From NCBI GenBank assembly GCA_013397115.1, contig VWZW01007171.1, positions 1,492,661 through 1,556,660 on the forward strand: 64,000 nt of DNA, read 5' to 3'. A program made the translations under genes and the position numbers. Under the pieces are notes generated by a model. It was not told the DNA's origin. It worked only from the letters and a program-made list of their open reading frames with translations, and ran no database searches. This document shows, in pieces, positions 47,513-62,439 of the stretch; the stretch's first letter is position 1; every line of letters begins with the position of its first letter. The stretch is from Edolisoma coerulescens (lineage: Eukaryota; Chordata; Aves; Passeriformes; Campephagidae).

Positions 47513-49430
47513 AATGTTAGCATGCATGTGCATAATACACTAGTTAATGCCATGGATCTGCCATAGGACTGCTCTGCAGCCTCTCCTGTGGATCATGGAT
47601 GAAGCATGCCCAGGACGTACACAGTCTTTAGGAAATTTCCCTCCCATGCAGGGAAAGGATGCACATGCACTAATGTCGCACACTGCAAGGCTGAAGCACG
47701 TTGTGTTTATGTTGTGGACAGTGATGACTACAGATGATCAGAACTGGACCATTTGTGTTGTTAACAGGGCTGTCTGCCCATGAAAATAAGCACACAAACA
47801 GGCAAAGTGGTCAAGGAGCGTCTCAGGTGATGACCATATGGAAGGCACTAGCACAGGCATATCCATAGCTACTTCCTGTGCTTTTTTTGTGTTGTGAAAC
47901 AATGCATTGAGTATCCAAGTGGGCATGAACACAACAAAACGAGCAATCAGTGCGTGGAAGTTGACATCATTGTGGACAAGTCCTGCTGGGGTGCCACTCT
48001 CTATTTCAGGAGTCCAGAGGGCAGAGGTGCTCTGTGGCCCAACACTCTCCCCACCTCCACTTCTTCTTTATTCCATGAGGATAAAAGGAAGACACAGCAC
48101 ATAGTTGCATCTCTGCAACTTATAAACATATAGATGTGTAAATGTCTTCATCTTTTGTCTCCTTTCCCTGCAATGTCACCTTAGTCTGATACTTCTGGTA
48201 GAAGCTCTCAAATGAAATGCAAGAGAAGGGCGTTATGCTGTGATAGAGGCTTTGTTCTGCTAAGAATGAGACAGTTAAGCTCATCTTGCAATTTAAGCAA
48301 GGACTGTATGCCATGAAGAGTTGAATTTTGTATTAATTACCTGGGGACACTGTAAAAATTAGATTTTCAGTCACTGAAATGAAGAAACCAGACTGACTGA
48401 ATAGCTGACTTATTAATTCAGTAGCTTCAGGTTTTCCTTTAATAAAGATTCTTTTCTGTAAATTAAAGCAGATGAGAGGAATATCATAAATATAAAATTA
48501 GACTAATCCTATTGAATTTTAAGCCGTGCCAAGGCTGCAAGAGAGAATTAAATCATTGATATAAGACAAAGAGTTAACTTGAGACTTTGATATTGAAAAT
48601 AAATACAGTATTTTATGTGCACTATCTGTAAAATAACTGGAGCCACAAAAGGACTATCCATAGAAAGCTATAGAATACTGTTTTATAAATCAATTTCTAA
48701 GGTAAGTCCATAATTTTTCAATAAAAATATTCATGCCAGATATAGATGTGTTTGTATGTTCAAATTTAATCTTGTGATTTGATACAAGCTGCATCTTGTT
48801 ATACTCTGGGATTTTTTTCTATACTGTGCTCCAAAGATAAAATATTTTCTCTGCCTTCAGCTTAAGAAATCAATTACAAATTTATGAATGCATTTGTGTC
48901 CTGGAGGGAAATGTAGAGTTGATTCAGACAAATGTCTCAGAACTGAATTGCATTCAAATTATTCATGAACATTTTACATCTGTAAGGGAAAGGAATTGTG
49001 AAAGCAGTATTGTTTTTCTAGAAGTTTCAACATTTCTCTAACACTGAACATTTTGAAAATATTGTTAGTATGCTAAGTCACTAGAAAGTATAATGTGGTA
49101 GTATATAAACATCCCTTACCTTCCTAGTTAATATTTGAGCACTGTATAATTTCACATTGTTATCAATTATGATTCACCTTTTAATAATAAAAATAGAAAA
49201 ATGAAATTGAAATAATTCTGAAAATTCTTCTCTGAAAAGTGTTTTGAGCTTTGCTTCTTTAAATTCAGGTCTTCACAGATTGCTCCAGAACTCTAAAAAT
49301 TAATACGTTCATTTTATTAATTCAAATTACTTTAAGGTGTCTCACTTCTCTGTTGTGAAAAGTAATGTGTTTGGAAGAATTTTCATTAGGCGCAAAAATA
49401 TTTACACTTCCTTGTTTGGTAAATTGACTC
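47513..49430. other. unassigned intergenic DNA
   Basis: 47,540-48,130 has higher GC and overlapping open frames on plus (47,547-47,783; 47,894-48,133), but no family was recognised. The remainder is AT-rich and empty to my reading. Confidence 0.4.
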
Positions 49431-50520
49431 TGGCTGGTCACCTGGTGCCCATCAAAGTCGCTCTATCACTCCCCTCCTCTGCTGTATAAGGAGGGAAAAT
49501 AGAATGAAAGGCTCGTGGATAGGGATAAAGACAAGGAGAGATCACTCAACATTTACTGTCACGGGGAAAACAGACTTGGCTTGGGGAATTAATTTAGTGT
49601 ATTGCCAATCAAAGTCAGAGAAGGGTAACGAGAAAAAACCCAAATCCTAAACCCCACCTTTTTCCCTCCATCCTTCCTTTCTTCCCAGAGTCTCTCCCTC
49701 CTCCCTGCAAGTAGGACAGGGGGGAGGGAAATGGGGGCTGTGGTCACTTCATCACACGTTGTCTCTGCCACTCATTCTGCCTCATGGGGAGGACTCTTCA
49801 CAAATGTTGCCCTGCTCCAGCATGGGGTCTGTCCCACAGGAGACAGTCCTTCATGAAGTTCTCCAATGTGAATCCTTCCCATGGGCTGCAGTTTTCACAA
49901 ACTGCTCCAGCAAGGGTCCCTTCCACAGGGTCAGCCCTTCAGGAACAGACTGCTCCAGGGTGGATCCCCTGAAGGGTCACATGTCCTGACAGCAAACCTG
50001 CTCCAGCATGGACTCTTCTCTCCATGGGGCCACAGGTCCTACCAGGAGCCTGCTCCAGTGCAAGCTTCCCATGGGGTCACAGCCTCCTTGAGGCACCTGC
50101 CTGCTCTGGCATGGGCTCTGCCAGGACCTGCAGGGGAATATCTGCTCCCCTGTGGACCTTCATGGGCTGCAGGGGGACAGCCTGACTCACCAGGGTCTTC
50201 CCCATGGGCAGGGGAATCTCAGCTCCATCAGCTGGAGCACCTCCTCCCCTTCCTCCACTGTCTCAGGGGTCTGCAGGGCCATTTCTCTCACATATTCTCA
50301 CTTTTCTGTTCTGGCTGCTTTTGCACAGGATTTTTTTTTCTCCTTCTTACCTGTGTTGTTCTGGAGGTGTTACCACCCTCGCTGATGGTCCTGGCCCTGG
50401 CCAGTGGTGAGTCTGCCTGGCACTGGCTCTGTTGGGTATGAGGGAAGCTTCTAACACTTCTCACAGAGCCACCCCTGTAGCCTTTCTTCTACCTAAACCT
50501 GGCCACGCAAACCCAATACA
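49431..50520 (-). mobile_element. LTR retrotransposon LTR, copy B (ERVL-like), near full length
   Basis: The same family as 26,326-28,005. They share blocks such as GAGATCACTCA, GGGCTGCAGTTTTCACAAAC, GGGTCACATGTCCTGACAGC and GGGGTCACAGCCTCCTTGAG. On the minus strand it begins TGTATTGGGTTTGCGTGGCC at 50,520. It keeps an extra internal segment (about 50,150-50,240) missing from copy A and lacks the 233-bp duplication. The left border and target duplication are not settled. No internal retroviral genes flank it, so it is probably a solo LTR. Confidence 0.75.
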
Positions 50521-53500
50521 ACTGTGCCCACTCCCAGGTATGCAGCACGCTCAGACTTTGAAAGATCATCCACAGATGAACGTGCTTAATGTATCTCATG
50601 TAATGAAGATGATAAATCAGAAAAATGGCTTGATTAAAAAAAAAAAATATCTAATCCAAGGTTTGAAACCACGTGCATATGCACCTTTAGACATAGAAAC
50701 CAACATATCCTCCATTTAGCAAAAAGGCAAGGAGAAATTGCCATTCAGGAGAAGTTATTTGAAAAGCTTCTTCATGTCCTAGGGTATTTAGGACTAGACC
50801 ACTTACTACAAGAATAAAAATACAGTAAAGTGCAAACATGATGATTGCTCAAGCACACAACATCCCTATAAACAAAAGCTTCTCTCATTTTTTTGTACTA
50901 AAGCATGGTTTGGCAAAAAGGTGCATCATGTGTAAATCTGTGGTTTCCTTTGTGGTCTCTGGGGAAAATGGGACTATTTGTTCCTGAATAGGCTTTAAAA
51001 CAATGTTGTAAAATACTTTAATGTGTCAAATGCAGAATGATGTTTAGGAGCCATTTCCATGCTATGCAACATTAGCACAACAATATCCATGTGTGCTGCC
51101 AGTTGTTGGGTTGCTGTGTAATTGAGTGGCACATTTGCAGCCGGTCTCAATACCAAGCAAATACATTTAAGGAAGCACAGACTGTAGACAGCAGGCAGTT
51201 ACTAACCAAGCTTTCTGCAGCACATATGTTACAAAACCAGCAAATTATAAGAGAGATGAAAATACAGGTTTGAGGGTCAGTGAACTATGCCAATTTGTAT
51301 GACACAATTACAAAAGCATTTGTGCCAATTTTTTCCTACACCCATGAGAACATCTACAAATTACATAATAACTGTTAAAGTTTGAAGCTTGTTCCTTGGC
51401 AGAAGAACAATTCAAATTTTAAGCTGTTTATGTTATTTTTTTTTAATGTCTGTGGTTTGAAGTTGATTGCTGCTTGAACAACTGGTACTTCTTTTTTCCT
51501 AAGTCTTGGGATTTTTTTCTGAAGTTTCATAGAGTTCTGTTCAAAATTAAAGTTTCAATGACTAAATCAGAATGTCAGAGCCAATGGATATCTAGTGAGT
51601 GACAACAGCCTGCCACCTTTTGGGTCTCCTAATCTCAGGTCTGGGTGAAAACATTAGAATTCAATGTAACGCAAAGGTCTGGAAGACCCCTTGTGAACTG
51701 TCCTCAGGGGCTACCCTGGTCCCTGGCATGCTCTGCATAATATCTGGAGGAAGAGGTGATATATATTTTACTCTTCCACAAGGGGTATGTGGCCATATAA
51801 GTAGATTTCTGGTCTACACTAATGTGTTTGTCAGACAGGGAGAGACTATTACACAAACCAGTTATTCTTTTCATTCTCCTCTTATCGTATACACTATGGA
51901 AAAAGACACTTAAACCACTCTTTTAAATATGATTATACTGAGTGCTCTATAAACAGATACACTATTCCTTCCATATGATATTCACCACATTTTTAAAGAC
52001 TAAATACCACATTAGCAGGTGGCCAAAGATAGAAATTACAGATCCTTTTCAGTCAGACAGTAATCTGGAAGTGTGAATATTTTCCTAACATAGTTTGATT
52101 TCCACTCTATGCATCAGCTATTGAACACAGAGGCTTTCAGCTGTCCTGTCCTTCAGCAGTTTCAGCCTAGATACAAAACCGTGACTCACAAAGAAAAATA
52201 CTGCACCGGAAATTAATGCTAGCAAGTAAATGAGACTGAATCTTTTCTGCCTTCATCAGCTACCCATGGCTCTGTATCTTCAAGTGGCAATGCAGTGCAA
52301 TATACAGTATGTATTTTAGATACCCATAGTGGCGTAGTTAAAGAAAGAGGCCAAGATATGTGTCTTTTTAGAAAAGGCAGCCTTTGAAGTGTAAGTCTTT
52401 AAAAGAACAGCTTGTTTATTGAAAAAAAGAGATTATTTTACAGATATAATTTCAAATACAGATCAGTTATACTATATTCTTAGAGGTCCTTCCATTTGTC
52501 TTCCTGAATATGAAAACAGTGAGACTGAAACAGATAAGGAAAATCAAAATGAGACAGGGGGAAAGGAATAAGAGTCTTTAATGTATTCTTTAAATAAAAA
52601 TGTGAATACAATAATCATGGAGAATAAACAGGAATGGGCCCAAGCATACCAGTGAATGTACTTGAAGTTCAACCTAGCTTCATAGCTTCAAATACAATCT
52701 CTCTTGTAAATCTTGTTATTTATGTATATGTCTATTGTAAAAGCAGGTTGGTGGCTTATTCTGACAAACATGTTACATAGCAAAAACATTAGTTCTTCTA
52801 TAAAGTTTTCTTAAATGGGAACTACTAATTTTTGAGAGTGTGAAGTTAATAAGGTTGTCTCAGATCTAATTTTAATATCCTAACAAGCCAGCCTATATCA
52901 AAGGAACTGGGTGTTAGGTAAAAGTGCCAATATATCATCTCTATTTTCATTAAGAATGCCATACTTGTCTTGTGGAAAGGCAATTAAATGAGCAGAGGCT
53001 TCTCAAACCAGTAAGTATCCAATTAGACATTGAGAGTTTTTCTCTGATCCTTGTTTGAAGAAAGTGAACTGTGCGGAGTAGTTTTACCCCTGAATTTGAT
53101 TGCAAATGTGCTAGATTTTTTTGGTAGCAATGCAGTAGATGGCTACTGTTATTTGCCCCAGTTCCACCACCAAGGAGAGGTCAAGGTGGGAAGAAATAGC
53201 GCTGGAAAAATCAGAAGTCAGCTCAGGCGCTACGCACTGTGGAGGCAGATACCCTGAGGCTTGGCTGCAGGTGGAGTCAGAAAAACTGGTCCAAACAAGA
53301 TCAGCAGCAGGACTGAATATTTGCTGTGGATTCATGGTCAAGCACGTGATTACTTGAGGAAACTGGGAGCTTTGAGCAGGCATCAGAGCAGCTGCCTTCC
53401 ATCCTCCGTACTGGGTTATTCCTCAGATTTGAGAGACAGATTACTTTTAACTTTCCTTTAACATTGTCAGAGAAATGTGTGTGAAGTATTCACTTTTTTT

Positions 53501-54632
53501 ATAGTTTGTAGGTGTCATAATAAAGGAATTTAGAGGAGTCCCTGGAAATCCCTCATTTGATACTCTATGAGAAGATTAGTATGGATTTTGTTTGCTGGCT
53601 TTATCTGAGACAATCAAATCAGCTGGAGAATTTGATTCATGTTGACTGAAAGGCTTCAGCTAAAAAAGTGTAAGAAAAAAATTGTACTATGTCAAAATGT
53701 TCTGTTTTCATTGAAAGACTATCAATTTATGGAAAATTAAATAAGGATTCACCTGAAAAATTTAACAAGATGATTAGTCAATTTTATTTTTTAATAAATT
53801 AGAAGAGTCTTTCTATTTTGAATTGATCTCAATAATATGATGTCCTATTTTAAAAAATATACATTAGTTACTCGACTTAGTCTCTGAAAAAGCAGTTGGC
53901 CCAATATGTTACCAAATACAAAAGAACTGGGCATGCACAGATTTGAAAATGATCTGAGATCACTGTCTGGGTAGTCACCCCCCAAACCTCGTACCAGCTC
54001 TTGAAAATAACAGAGATGAATGGTCACTCTGCAAATATAGATAGCGTTATAACCCCTCTAGAACTATGTGTCTGTGACAGTTTTTGTGCCACCTTTATAC
54101 TGTTACAGCCACTTGAGTTTTCCAAAGGATATTTCTGCTAGGTATACTGTCCTTCTGAATAGCTATTAAAACCTGCATTATGTGAAAAAGAATTATGAAC
54201 TAAAACTTCTTGGACTTCCAAGGCAAATGAGCAAGGAGTTAATAACCAGGCAATAGCTGAATCATAAATCTCTTATGGAAGAATAATATTAAAAAGCCTC
54301 TGGGTATAAATAATGCCTTCATATTTTGAAATTTGGCATACCAAGCGGAATGCTAGCTGTATGAACTGAGGACTCTGATAATTTTTACACACAGGTACTT
54401 CCTATTATAATAAAGAAAATGGCCTGATATTCCTCCCATAGAAAATGCATCCACTGGGAGACACCATAGTTCAATGAAAAGGCGCATCACTGAGAGGTAA
54501 GTCCTACAGTGCAACATGCAATCATTTCCTCCGGAAATTTGTTCATCTTGCATTGGACACTGATCCTTGATGAAGAACATGCCAATCAAAAACTGAGGAT
54601 TTATACTAACTTTCAATGAGAAAGGTATTGTA
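50521..54632. other. intergenic DNA, no supported gene
   Basis: No repeat family recognised. Open frames at 51,599-51,913 (plus) and around 53,050-53,460 (both strands) have no recognisable domains. The 53.1-53.4 kb patch is richer in GC than its surroundings and may be an old, unrecognised element. Confidence 0.5.
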
Positions 54633-54745
54633 TCACAGAATCATACAATTATGTAGGTTAGAAAGGACCTCTGGAAGAGATGGAGTCCAAACTCCTGCTC
54701 AAAACAGGTCCAATTAGGTCAAGTTGCTCAGGGACTTGTCTAGCA
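54633..54745 (-). mobile_element. CR1 LINE 3'-end fragment
   Basis: Plus-strand text CACAGAATCATACAATTAT, then GGTTAGAAAGGACCTCTGGA, then GAGTCCAAACTCCTGCTC matches the reverse complement of a CR1 3' end. It is strongly truncated. Confidence 0.85.
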
Positions 54746-56279
54746 GAGTAAACAGCAGAGATTATAAACTTCTTCCATTTCATTTTTGACTCAAAGCTCT
54801 GTTTTAGTAACTAGGCAAGGCCTATTTATGGAGAATTTAAGGAAGCTAATACAGTCTATTTTTCACTTATTAAAACCATAATATTTGTTAATTATATTTC
54901 CCAAGCACACTCGAGTTATACCAATACACAAGCTGTCAAGAATCTTCCTGCTGTAATGGATTTAATCATGACTTAATCTTTATTTTTTCATTTGAACTAG
55001 AGTTACGTGAATTATTTATTGGAATGCCGCAAAGTTCTGACAATGTAGTGGAAAATCTTTTAGGGATCCTTCAGATCTATAAAGCCTTTTGTTTTGTTTT
55101 GTTCTCAGACTGCAATTTATGCTATTTCTATTTATTTCTGGATTTTATCAGTGAAGATTTTGCAGGATGGGGTGATTGGTCTGGATGCATTTTGAGAGCT
55201 AGTTTATCACTACTGCTGACCTGCTACTTGCACACTGCTAGATTAGAAGTTTAGTGAATAAAGTGAAAACATTCAACTCTCTGGAGTTACTCTTTGTGCC
55301 TGATTGTCTGAATATGGCCCAAAAAATTTCATAGTGCTTGGTATGTATTTTGGAAGCCAATATTTAATTTAGGCCACAGCTCTGCTCTTGAATCTGGGAG
55401 TGCTTGATTTTGGTTCCAGTCTTTAGTTGAAGTACGAACCCAGATGCATCTGACTGAGGCAGGAGGATAAGGACACCACACTCTCCTCACCCTTCCTACC
55501 TCCACGCTGGTGTCCGTGTATCCACAAATAAGAGAAATGACCATGCTGCCCTCCAGCACTTTCTCTGCGGGGATGGCTGGAGAATCAGGCTGGTGAGGGT
55601 GCACCCTCCCTGTGGAAGAGGTGGCACAGGAGTCCTAGCTGGGGGGTTTGGTATGCAGTTAGGGGCACAACAGAGGGAAGGAGCAGGAGACAGTCTTGAA
55701 TGTTTGGACATCATCTCCGGAGAAATCACCTTTCTGTTAACTGTTCAGGCAGCAAAGGCAGGTTAGCTAAACAATATAGTTATCCAAAGCTGCCCTGTAT
55801 TGCTTCTCTGCTACACACACAGAGGGATGTAATTCTTTGAAAAGGTATCTCAAAAATGCCAAAAATCACAGCAAGATGGGTAAGGGATTAGTAGGCATGA
55901 TATCTTGAGGGGTCCACATAAACCCTGAGTGAGAAAAGTTTATACTGTGGATGATAAAAGTGAGCTTTTTGTCTGGGTAAGAATAAATGTTCAGTGAGAA
56001 AAGACATGACAGGAGAAAGAGACAGAACATTTATTTTCTATAACAGGGGCAGACAGCCTTAGAATTGGACTCATTTATCACTGATTGACAAGTAGGCTAA
56101 ATTTTCACAAATGGAGGAGTGATACTGAGATGGCTATATCCTTGTGACAGCAAGTGACAGATCATTTCTTTTCCTTGTCTTTGTTTCTTTGTCATAGAAT
56201 TGTGAACAAAGGAAGTACGATAAGTATTTTAAAACTTTATTTCGTTTAAACATCAAAAGTCATGGCTTTGGTGATTTAT
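54746..56279. other. intergenic DNA, no supported gene
   Basis: A GC-richer patch at 55,430-55,730 holds overlapping open frames on the minus strand without recognisable protein. Nothing else was seen. Confidence 0.5.
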
Positions 56280-56395
56280 ACAGAATCATAGAATCATTTT
56301 ATGTTGCAAAATACCTTCAAGATCATCCAGTCCAACCTCTAACCTAGCACTGCCAAGTCTACCAAATCTTGTCCCTCCCACTCAGTCAGCCAAGG
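56280..56395 (-). mobile_element. CR1 LINE 3'-end fragment
   Basis: It begins ACAGAATCATAGAATCATTT and continues AAGATCATCCAGTCCAACCT, then CCTAGCACTGCCAAGTC. This is the reverse complement of a CR1 3' end, about 115 bp long. Confidence 0.9.
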
Positions 56396-59300
56396 TTTGT
56401 TTAGGAGAATGAGGCTGCCTCAGCTACTTATTTTTCTTTGTTCCTTCCACACATAGTTTTTTCAATTTACTATCTTATAGTCAACCTAGTTACAATCAGA
56501 TCCTTTTGTCTGTCTTTGTTTTTTGACTGCCTTTTGCTATATTCTTGTCTTCGTTGTAATTCTTAGTCTGAGTCTTAGATCATAAGACCAAAACATCTCC
56601 AGAGAGGTCTTCGGTCTTTCAGATATCTTTTCTTAGTCTATCTTCTCTCATTTACTCTACAGCACACACCAGGAAGATGCTTACTTCATTTCACGTGAAG
56701 CGTTATGTTAGCATTACATGAAACCTTCACTGGGGTTTTTGTGGAAACAGATGTGAGTCATACTCCAAGCAGTAATGCCTTGTATGGGTTGTAGGCTTGA
56801 CTGAGAGGAAAGAGTGAAACTGGGAGCTTGGACAACCAAACAGGCAAACTTCCTAGTGATTTCAAGTCTATTTTGTGTATGTCTACTTTAAAGCTCCTAT
56901 GTATGCACAGGTGTGTGAGGAACAGTGGCTGAGTGAGTATAGCTTTGGCATTCAGTATTTCTGGGATGGTCAGAGAAGAGCCTGTGGCTAATGGGTGACT
57001 GTGCAATCTGGAGCCTGCCTATACCTGCAGTTTGGACAACATCAATACCCAACAAAGAGTGAATTTCCCAGGGGCCATTGGCTCTGAAATCGCTGTGGAG
57101 AAATTGCCTGTGGTGTCCTACAAATCTAAAACAGCTGACAATGACGTTTAGAAAATTAAGTCAGTAGAGCAAGCTGAACAGTTCAAAGGACCCTTGTCTG
57201 GATAAGTATATAAGGATAAACTGTTCAGCCTGTATATTACCCAAAACTTTTACACACTGTCCTGTAAATGGATTATGTGATACTCTGCAGAGCAGTACAA
57301 ATAAATCCAACTCAGGCAAAGGTATGCTGAACAGGCTGCTTGTTGAAAGTCAGAGAGTGCACAGACAGACACAGACATAGGCATATATGTATATGCTACT
57401 TCAAAATGCTTATAAAAAATAGATTCATTAAATTAGCATTCTCACTTGCTTCAGGGTCCACATTGTGGTCACTGCAGCCCAAAGCTGCCCTCGACTGTCA
57501 TATCCCCAAACAGTTATTCTTTGGTTTTGAGTAGAATATCCATAGGAGTACCTCCCATGTGTGAAAAAATCTTCCTCAAAACATTCCATAAATATCTCTG
57601 TTGCATGGGTGATGACTGGCAGAAAACGTTAATTTCTTATGTTTAATGAGAAACTGAATGACTAAAGCTTGAATAAATTTCTAGCTTGGCCAAAACAATG
57701 AACACCCCAAAAATGCGCTATTTATTAGCCTATGGCACTGACATGAGCAGCATAGATATGAGACATCATTTTTCAGAATTTAACTGGGAAGTGAAACTAC
57801 AGTTATAATCTGAAAATATTTCCTGTCTTATAGATATTGATGTGGAGAATACTAAAGTCTGTTTGAATTGAGCATCCTTATTAGAAAGATTTCATTAGAA
57901 ATCATTGAGAGTAAAAGTAAGATACCACACAAGTTGATCTTTTTTATACCCCAAGAGTTTATCTCAAAAGGGCAGAAAAGCTTACTTGTGTAATTACAGT
58001 TCTGGAGTCAATCATTTAAATCAAAAACTATAGTTTTATTTCTGACTACCATTATTATTATTAGGCTGTTGTGCAGAATTTAAAATAGTGATGAACACCA
58101 CCTATTGATGGTTTTAAAAGTGTTGCAGATTGTTGTAGATGATTTGCTGTTTAGTTGTTAATTAGGATTAGGAAATCATATATAATGCAAAGCTTTGGCT
58201 CTTCGCATAGGAATATACATCATTTTAGACTTATCTTGCTTCCTCAACAGTCCTTAGTGAGACCATGTATGAGATCTCTCACTGGAAGTTCTGCAGGAAA
58301 GCAGTGGAGTAAAATACGGCTCCCTGGCAACCTTTTATTACTTAATCATTTCCTACTAGAACGCAGTGGGAAACAGAGGGCAGAACTATATTTGGATATA
58401 TTTAGCCAAGGGATTTACGACTGTTAGGAAACTCCAAACAGAACACAATGTGACCATGTCTTCCTCAGCAAGGCAGGCTACTTTGGGCACTTCTGATCGG
58501 CATTCAGCTCTTTATACTCACTTGCCACCGCTGAACTCAGGGTTTCAGTTCTTATATTGTTACATTTTAAGCTACAAATTCAGATAACAGGAAATAACAT
58601 CAAAAGCTTATGGGTAAAAACATTTGTCCTTCTTTTTGTGGTTTAGCATGAGTAGTGTATTGTATATTTTAAAGGTAAAATTTTTTGTATAAGGATAAGT
58701 ACTTTGAAAACTCAAGCGATGTGCAACTCAAACCAGGCTTAGAAAATTAGTGTCTATTTCTAGTCTTGTTCTCCTTGTGCCTCAGCTCCACATCAGTAAA
58801 GGAGGTCTCATAACATCTGCTGTCTCAACAGGATGCTGTGAAAATGCAATTATATGTATGCAGTGCTCAGATACTGAAAAGACAAATACTGTAGAGGAAG
58901 TCTATGAAGAATTCCCACGTTCAGTGCAAAGTTTGATTGGTGTGTAACACCTCGAGCTTTAAGCTGATCATCAAACAGTAAGCTTTTGAACTCTGCTTGT
59001 CTATGTGCCAAATGACACAGAGATCTCAGAAAAAAAATAGCAGCAATCATACATTTAATTTAATCCCTATTATAGGCACAGGAAAGATACAGGCTTCTAC
59101 ATTGTCTACCAACATGTGTGTCATAGTGTGCGTTATTATTATGAAGATTAGCATATGTTAGTCCATTTAACCATTTCATTTTGAAGCCCTAAAAATCTTG
59201 TAGTCTAGTGTTCATGTCTATGTATATATGTGTTTAGTGGAATAAAATTTTGGTCATTGTATGTAAGTGACTATATTCAAATGAGATGTTCCTTTTCATT

Positions 59301-61687
59301 TTTGCAGTTTGTGTCGAGATTATCCTCATCACTACCTAGCCAAATGTGACATAGTCTTCAAAAGAAAATATTCACAGCCTGAGGATTTTCTGGCTCTACC
59401 GAACTTTGTTTTGTTTCGTTTTGTTTTATTTTTCTAATCTCTTCTGTTGTCAGCTATGGATCTGTCACTTACATTTAGTTTAGTTATTATTGCTCTAGCA
59501 AAGATTTCATAGGGTGCTTCTATCTCACTAGATTCAAAAATTGGCAAATGACGACTATTGAGATATTAGTTATTTTAACCATTCTGGAGATATTCTTTCT
59601 GATCAAATATGATCAATTCCAAGCCACTGAGACTGGAGTAGGTATTTTTCCATGGTACAGGAGGATTTTTCATCGATACTGACAGGATGTATGTACTGAC
59701 CTGAATGTATGTGCTCTTATTTGAAAATGTCCTTTTAGGTGGAGGAAATGAAATTAAATGAAGGCAATTGGAACTTAGGATCTATAACAAAGGGATCAAA
59801 TGCATCTCTGTTTGGGTGTATTTCACCCTGAAAAGATGTAGAAATCTTTTCACCTTCATGCCTGTCAAGAATGAATCAGTATTTTCTTGGCTTATGACTT
59901 TGCATTTGCCAAAACCTAAGATGTTACTTTGCCTCTGTCACTGTGCCCTTTATACAATAATTTATCCATCTGGGTGTCAAGACACTGGGTGCTATATGCT
60001 GGGGACCTTGGAAAAGCAAAGTGATATTATATGGTTTTTTTCAAGTATTTCAAGTGTACGCACTATAGGGAAGCAAATCAATCCCATCTGCCTAAAACTA
60101 TTGCAATTAAAACTCATGTCTGCTGCCATTTGTTAGTGGAGACAAAAGCTTAATTATATTAATATCTCTTAGTTGCACATTTGTCCTGGATCTACGTCTA
60201 TTTATTTTTATGGTTTTTATGGCATTCTTCATGGTCTCCCAGAAAAAAAAAAGAATTGTGCTGCCCAAAACAGTAATTTTAGTCAGACATGGAAATTATC
60301 TTGCCTTGAAATCTCTCTGAAGGAGAGATCATGTCACAGCAACTCATTTTTTATTGCAGTTCTTGTAACATTAATCCATTTAATTTGGCTTTCACTTGAC
60401 CCTAGCTCAGAAAACAATATCATTTGAGAAGAACCCTATATTATTCCTCTTAGATACAAGTTTTGATAGTGTTCATCACTGCTGAGGGAGAATGAAAAGT
60501 TTGCTCTGATGTTCTTGGCAGTATTTTCTCTTTCTGGATGTAGTTGTGTGCCATCAGAGGAGCCTGAGCTCTGTGTCTGGAGAGGGGATATGCTGGGGGC
60601 AAAATGTGGCTACAGAGCAAGGTGAGAGTGTGGTCCTTTGACAGAACATGGGTGCCTGAAGCAGACAGTATGAGCACAGTAGGTGAGGCAGGAAAAATGT
60701 CAAAAGCATACAAAAGTGTGTTTTTCTGTCAATGTTCTTAGCTTATTTCCAGGGTGAAAAGCCCATGCATGACTTGTGCCTTTTTATTGTTAAGACATGT
60801 TTAAATGGAAATGAAAGGTTTGTATAGGAAAAATTATAGCCTTTTAGAAACATAGAAATTAATTTTTCATGAATAAAAGAACCCCTGAGACACAAGTGTA
60901 GTAACATGCTAGCACAGACACGCTGCTGCTGACAGCGAGAGGAAGTGACCCCTTCTTCAGCTTTGGTGTCAGCTGCTTTTCTTTGTGACTTTTACAGAAT
61001 TTCACACCAGAACAATTTTTTTCCACTGTGTTTCATAAAGCAAAACTTTTCAGTACTTTCAGTTTATAAAATTTCTAAATATAAAATTTACTGCATGGAA
61101 CAATTTATAAAGGGGAATATTCCCTCTGCTGCATATCTTGTGGGAATCTCATCTGAGCGCTCATCAACTGTGTCTGCAACAAGAAGCAGTTCTGTAGGAA
61201 AGAGGGGACAATTTTGTGCATTTTTTTCACTGCCTAAGTAATTTTTCTTTTGAAAGATTTGTCTGTGGACTCATTTTGACTGTATTTTAGTTCAGCTTCT
61301 TGATATATTTTGCAGGACTTCACTAAAGATTCCTAGCAATGATTTCCCAAGTCACCAAAACCTGTCAGATCTCAGTGCAATGGTTTATTCAAAAAAATGT
61401 CTGCTCACTCTTACTGTAAGAATACTGGAAATGTGGAGGAACATGTATTACAAGACCTTCAGTAAATTGATACATTTTGCTTTCATATTCAAACTTGCCA
61501 TTCTTATAACCCTAACTTGTTTTATTGCCAGTCTGAAATTTCCTAAACATTCCCTTCATCCTTTGGCAGCTGCTGCTGAGCTTCTTTATAAATATTAATA
61601 ATTGCTTCTCATAGATACTATTTAATCTGCATCACTCCACAGTTGTATGCCAGCAAGTTCATTTATTATTACTTTTTGCTTGGTTTC

Positions 61688-61703
61688 TTTTTTTTTTTTT
61701 TTT
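61688..61703. repeat. poly-T run
   Basis: An uninterrupted run of about 15 T. No CR1- or SINE-like sequence precedes it. Confidence 0.85.
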
Positions 61704-62439
61704 GCCATCAGAGAAGGAAAGACTCAATTCAGATCTGTTTGTTGACATTGTGTTGTATATTTGTATTCCACAGTTGTGTTCTTGCTACTAGGTGAGTCTT
61801 TCTCACAGAAGAAACTGAAAATCAACCCTTTCTCTGCTAATCCTGTTCTGATTTGAAGATGGTCGGTATCACAGCACTGCTTTATCTCTCAGCTTTACTG
61901 ATACAATCTCTCTTCTGAAATGCCAGGGCACTGTTTTTCCACAGTCACTGTGGCAATATTTTCCCCATGTGTTATTCTGCTGCCTTTGGTCCCATGACTT
62001 CGTGCCTGCAGACCTCTGTACTGCTGTTAGGCTGGGTTCTCATGGGAGGTGGCTACCACCACCCTGAGATCTGCACCCTTTTCTCCCTCTTGCCCCTTTC
62101 CCGCTCCTCTTGCTTTGCAGATTTTAGTTTATAGCAGAGATAAACACAGATCACAGCAAAGTCAATAGCATCATTTAAAGATGGGATAAATATTATGCAG
62201 TGATATTTGTGCATATGAACTTAACAGACAATGGTTATGCAGTACTTACACTAATTAACATGCTCCAATCAGTATTTTCATAAACTGAAACAAGTAACGG
62301 GGACTTTGAACAAATCACGGTGGAAAGTACTAAGGGGAAAAGTGTGATGGAAATCATCCTTCCAGACATCTTCAGTCTTGCTACCTGCTGCACTGGAGAG
62401 AGAATTCAGAAGACTCTTCCTGCTTTTCCTATCTGCCTA

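Noticed and set aside
49881..50441. A 186-codon plus-strand frame
   Set aside because: It lies wholly within the LTR copy, antisense to it, and comes from repeated GC-rich LTR units.
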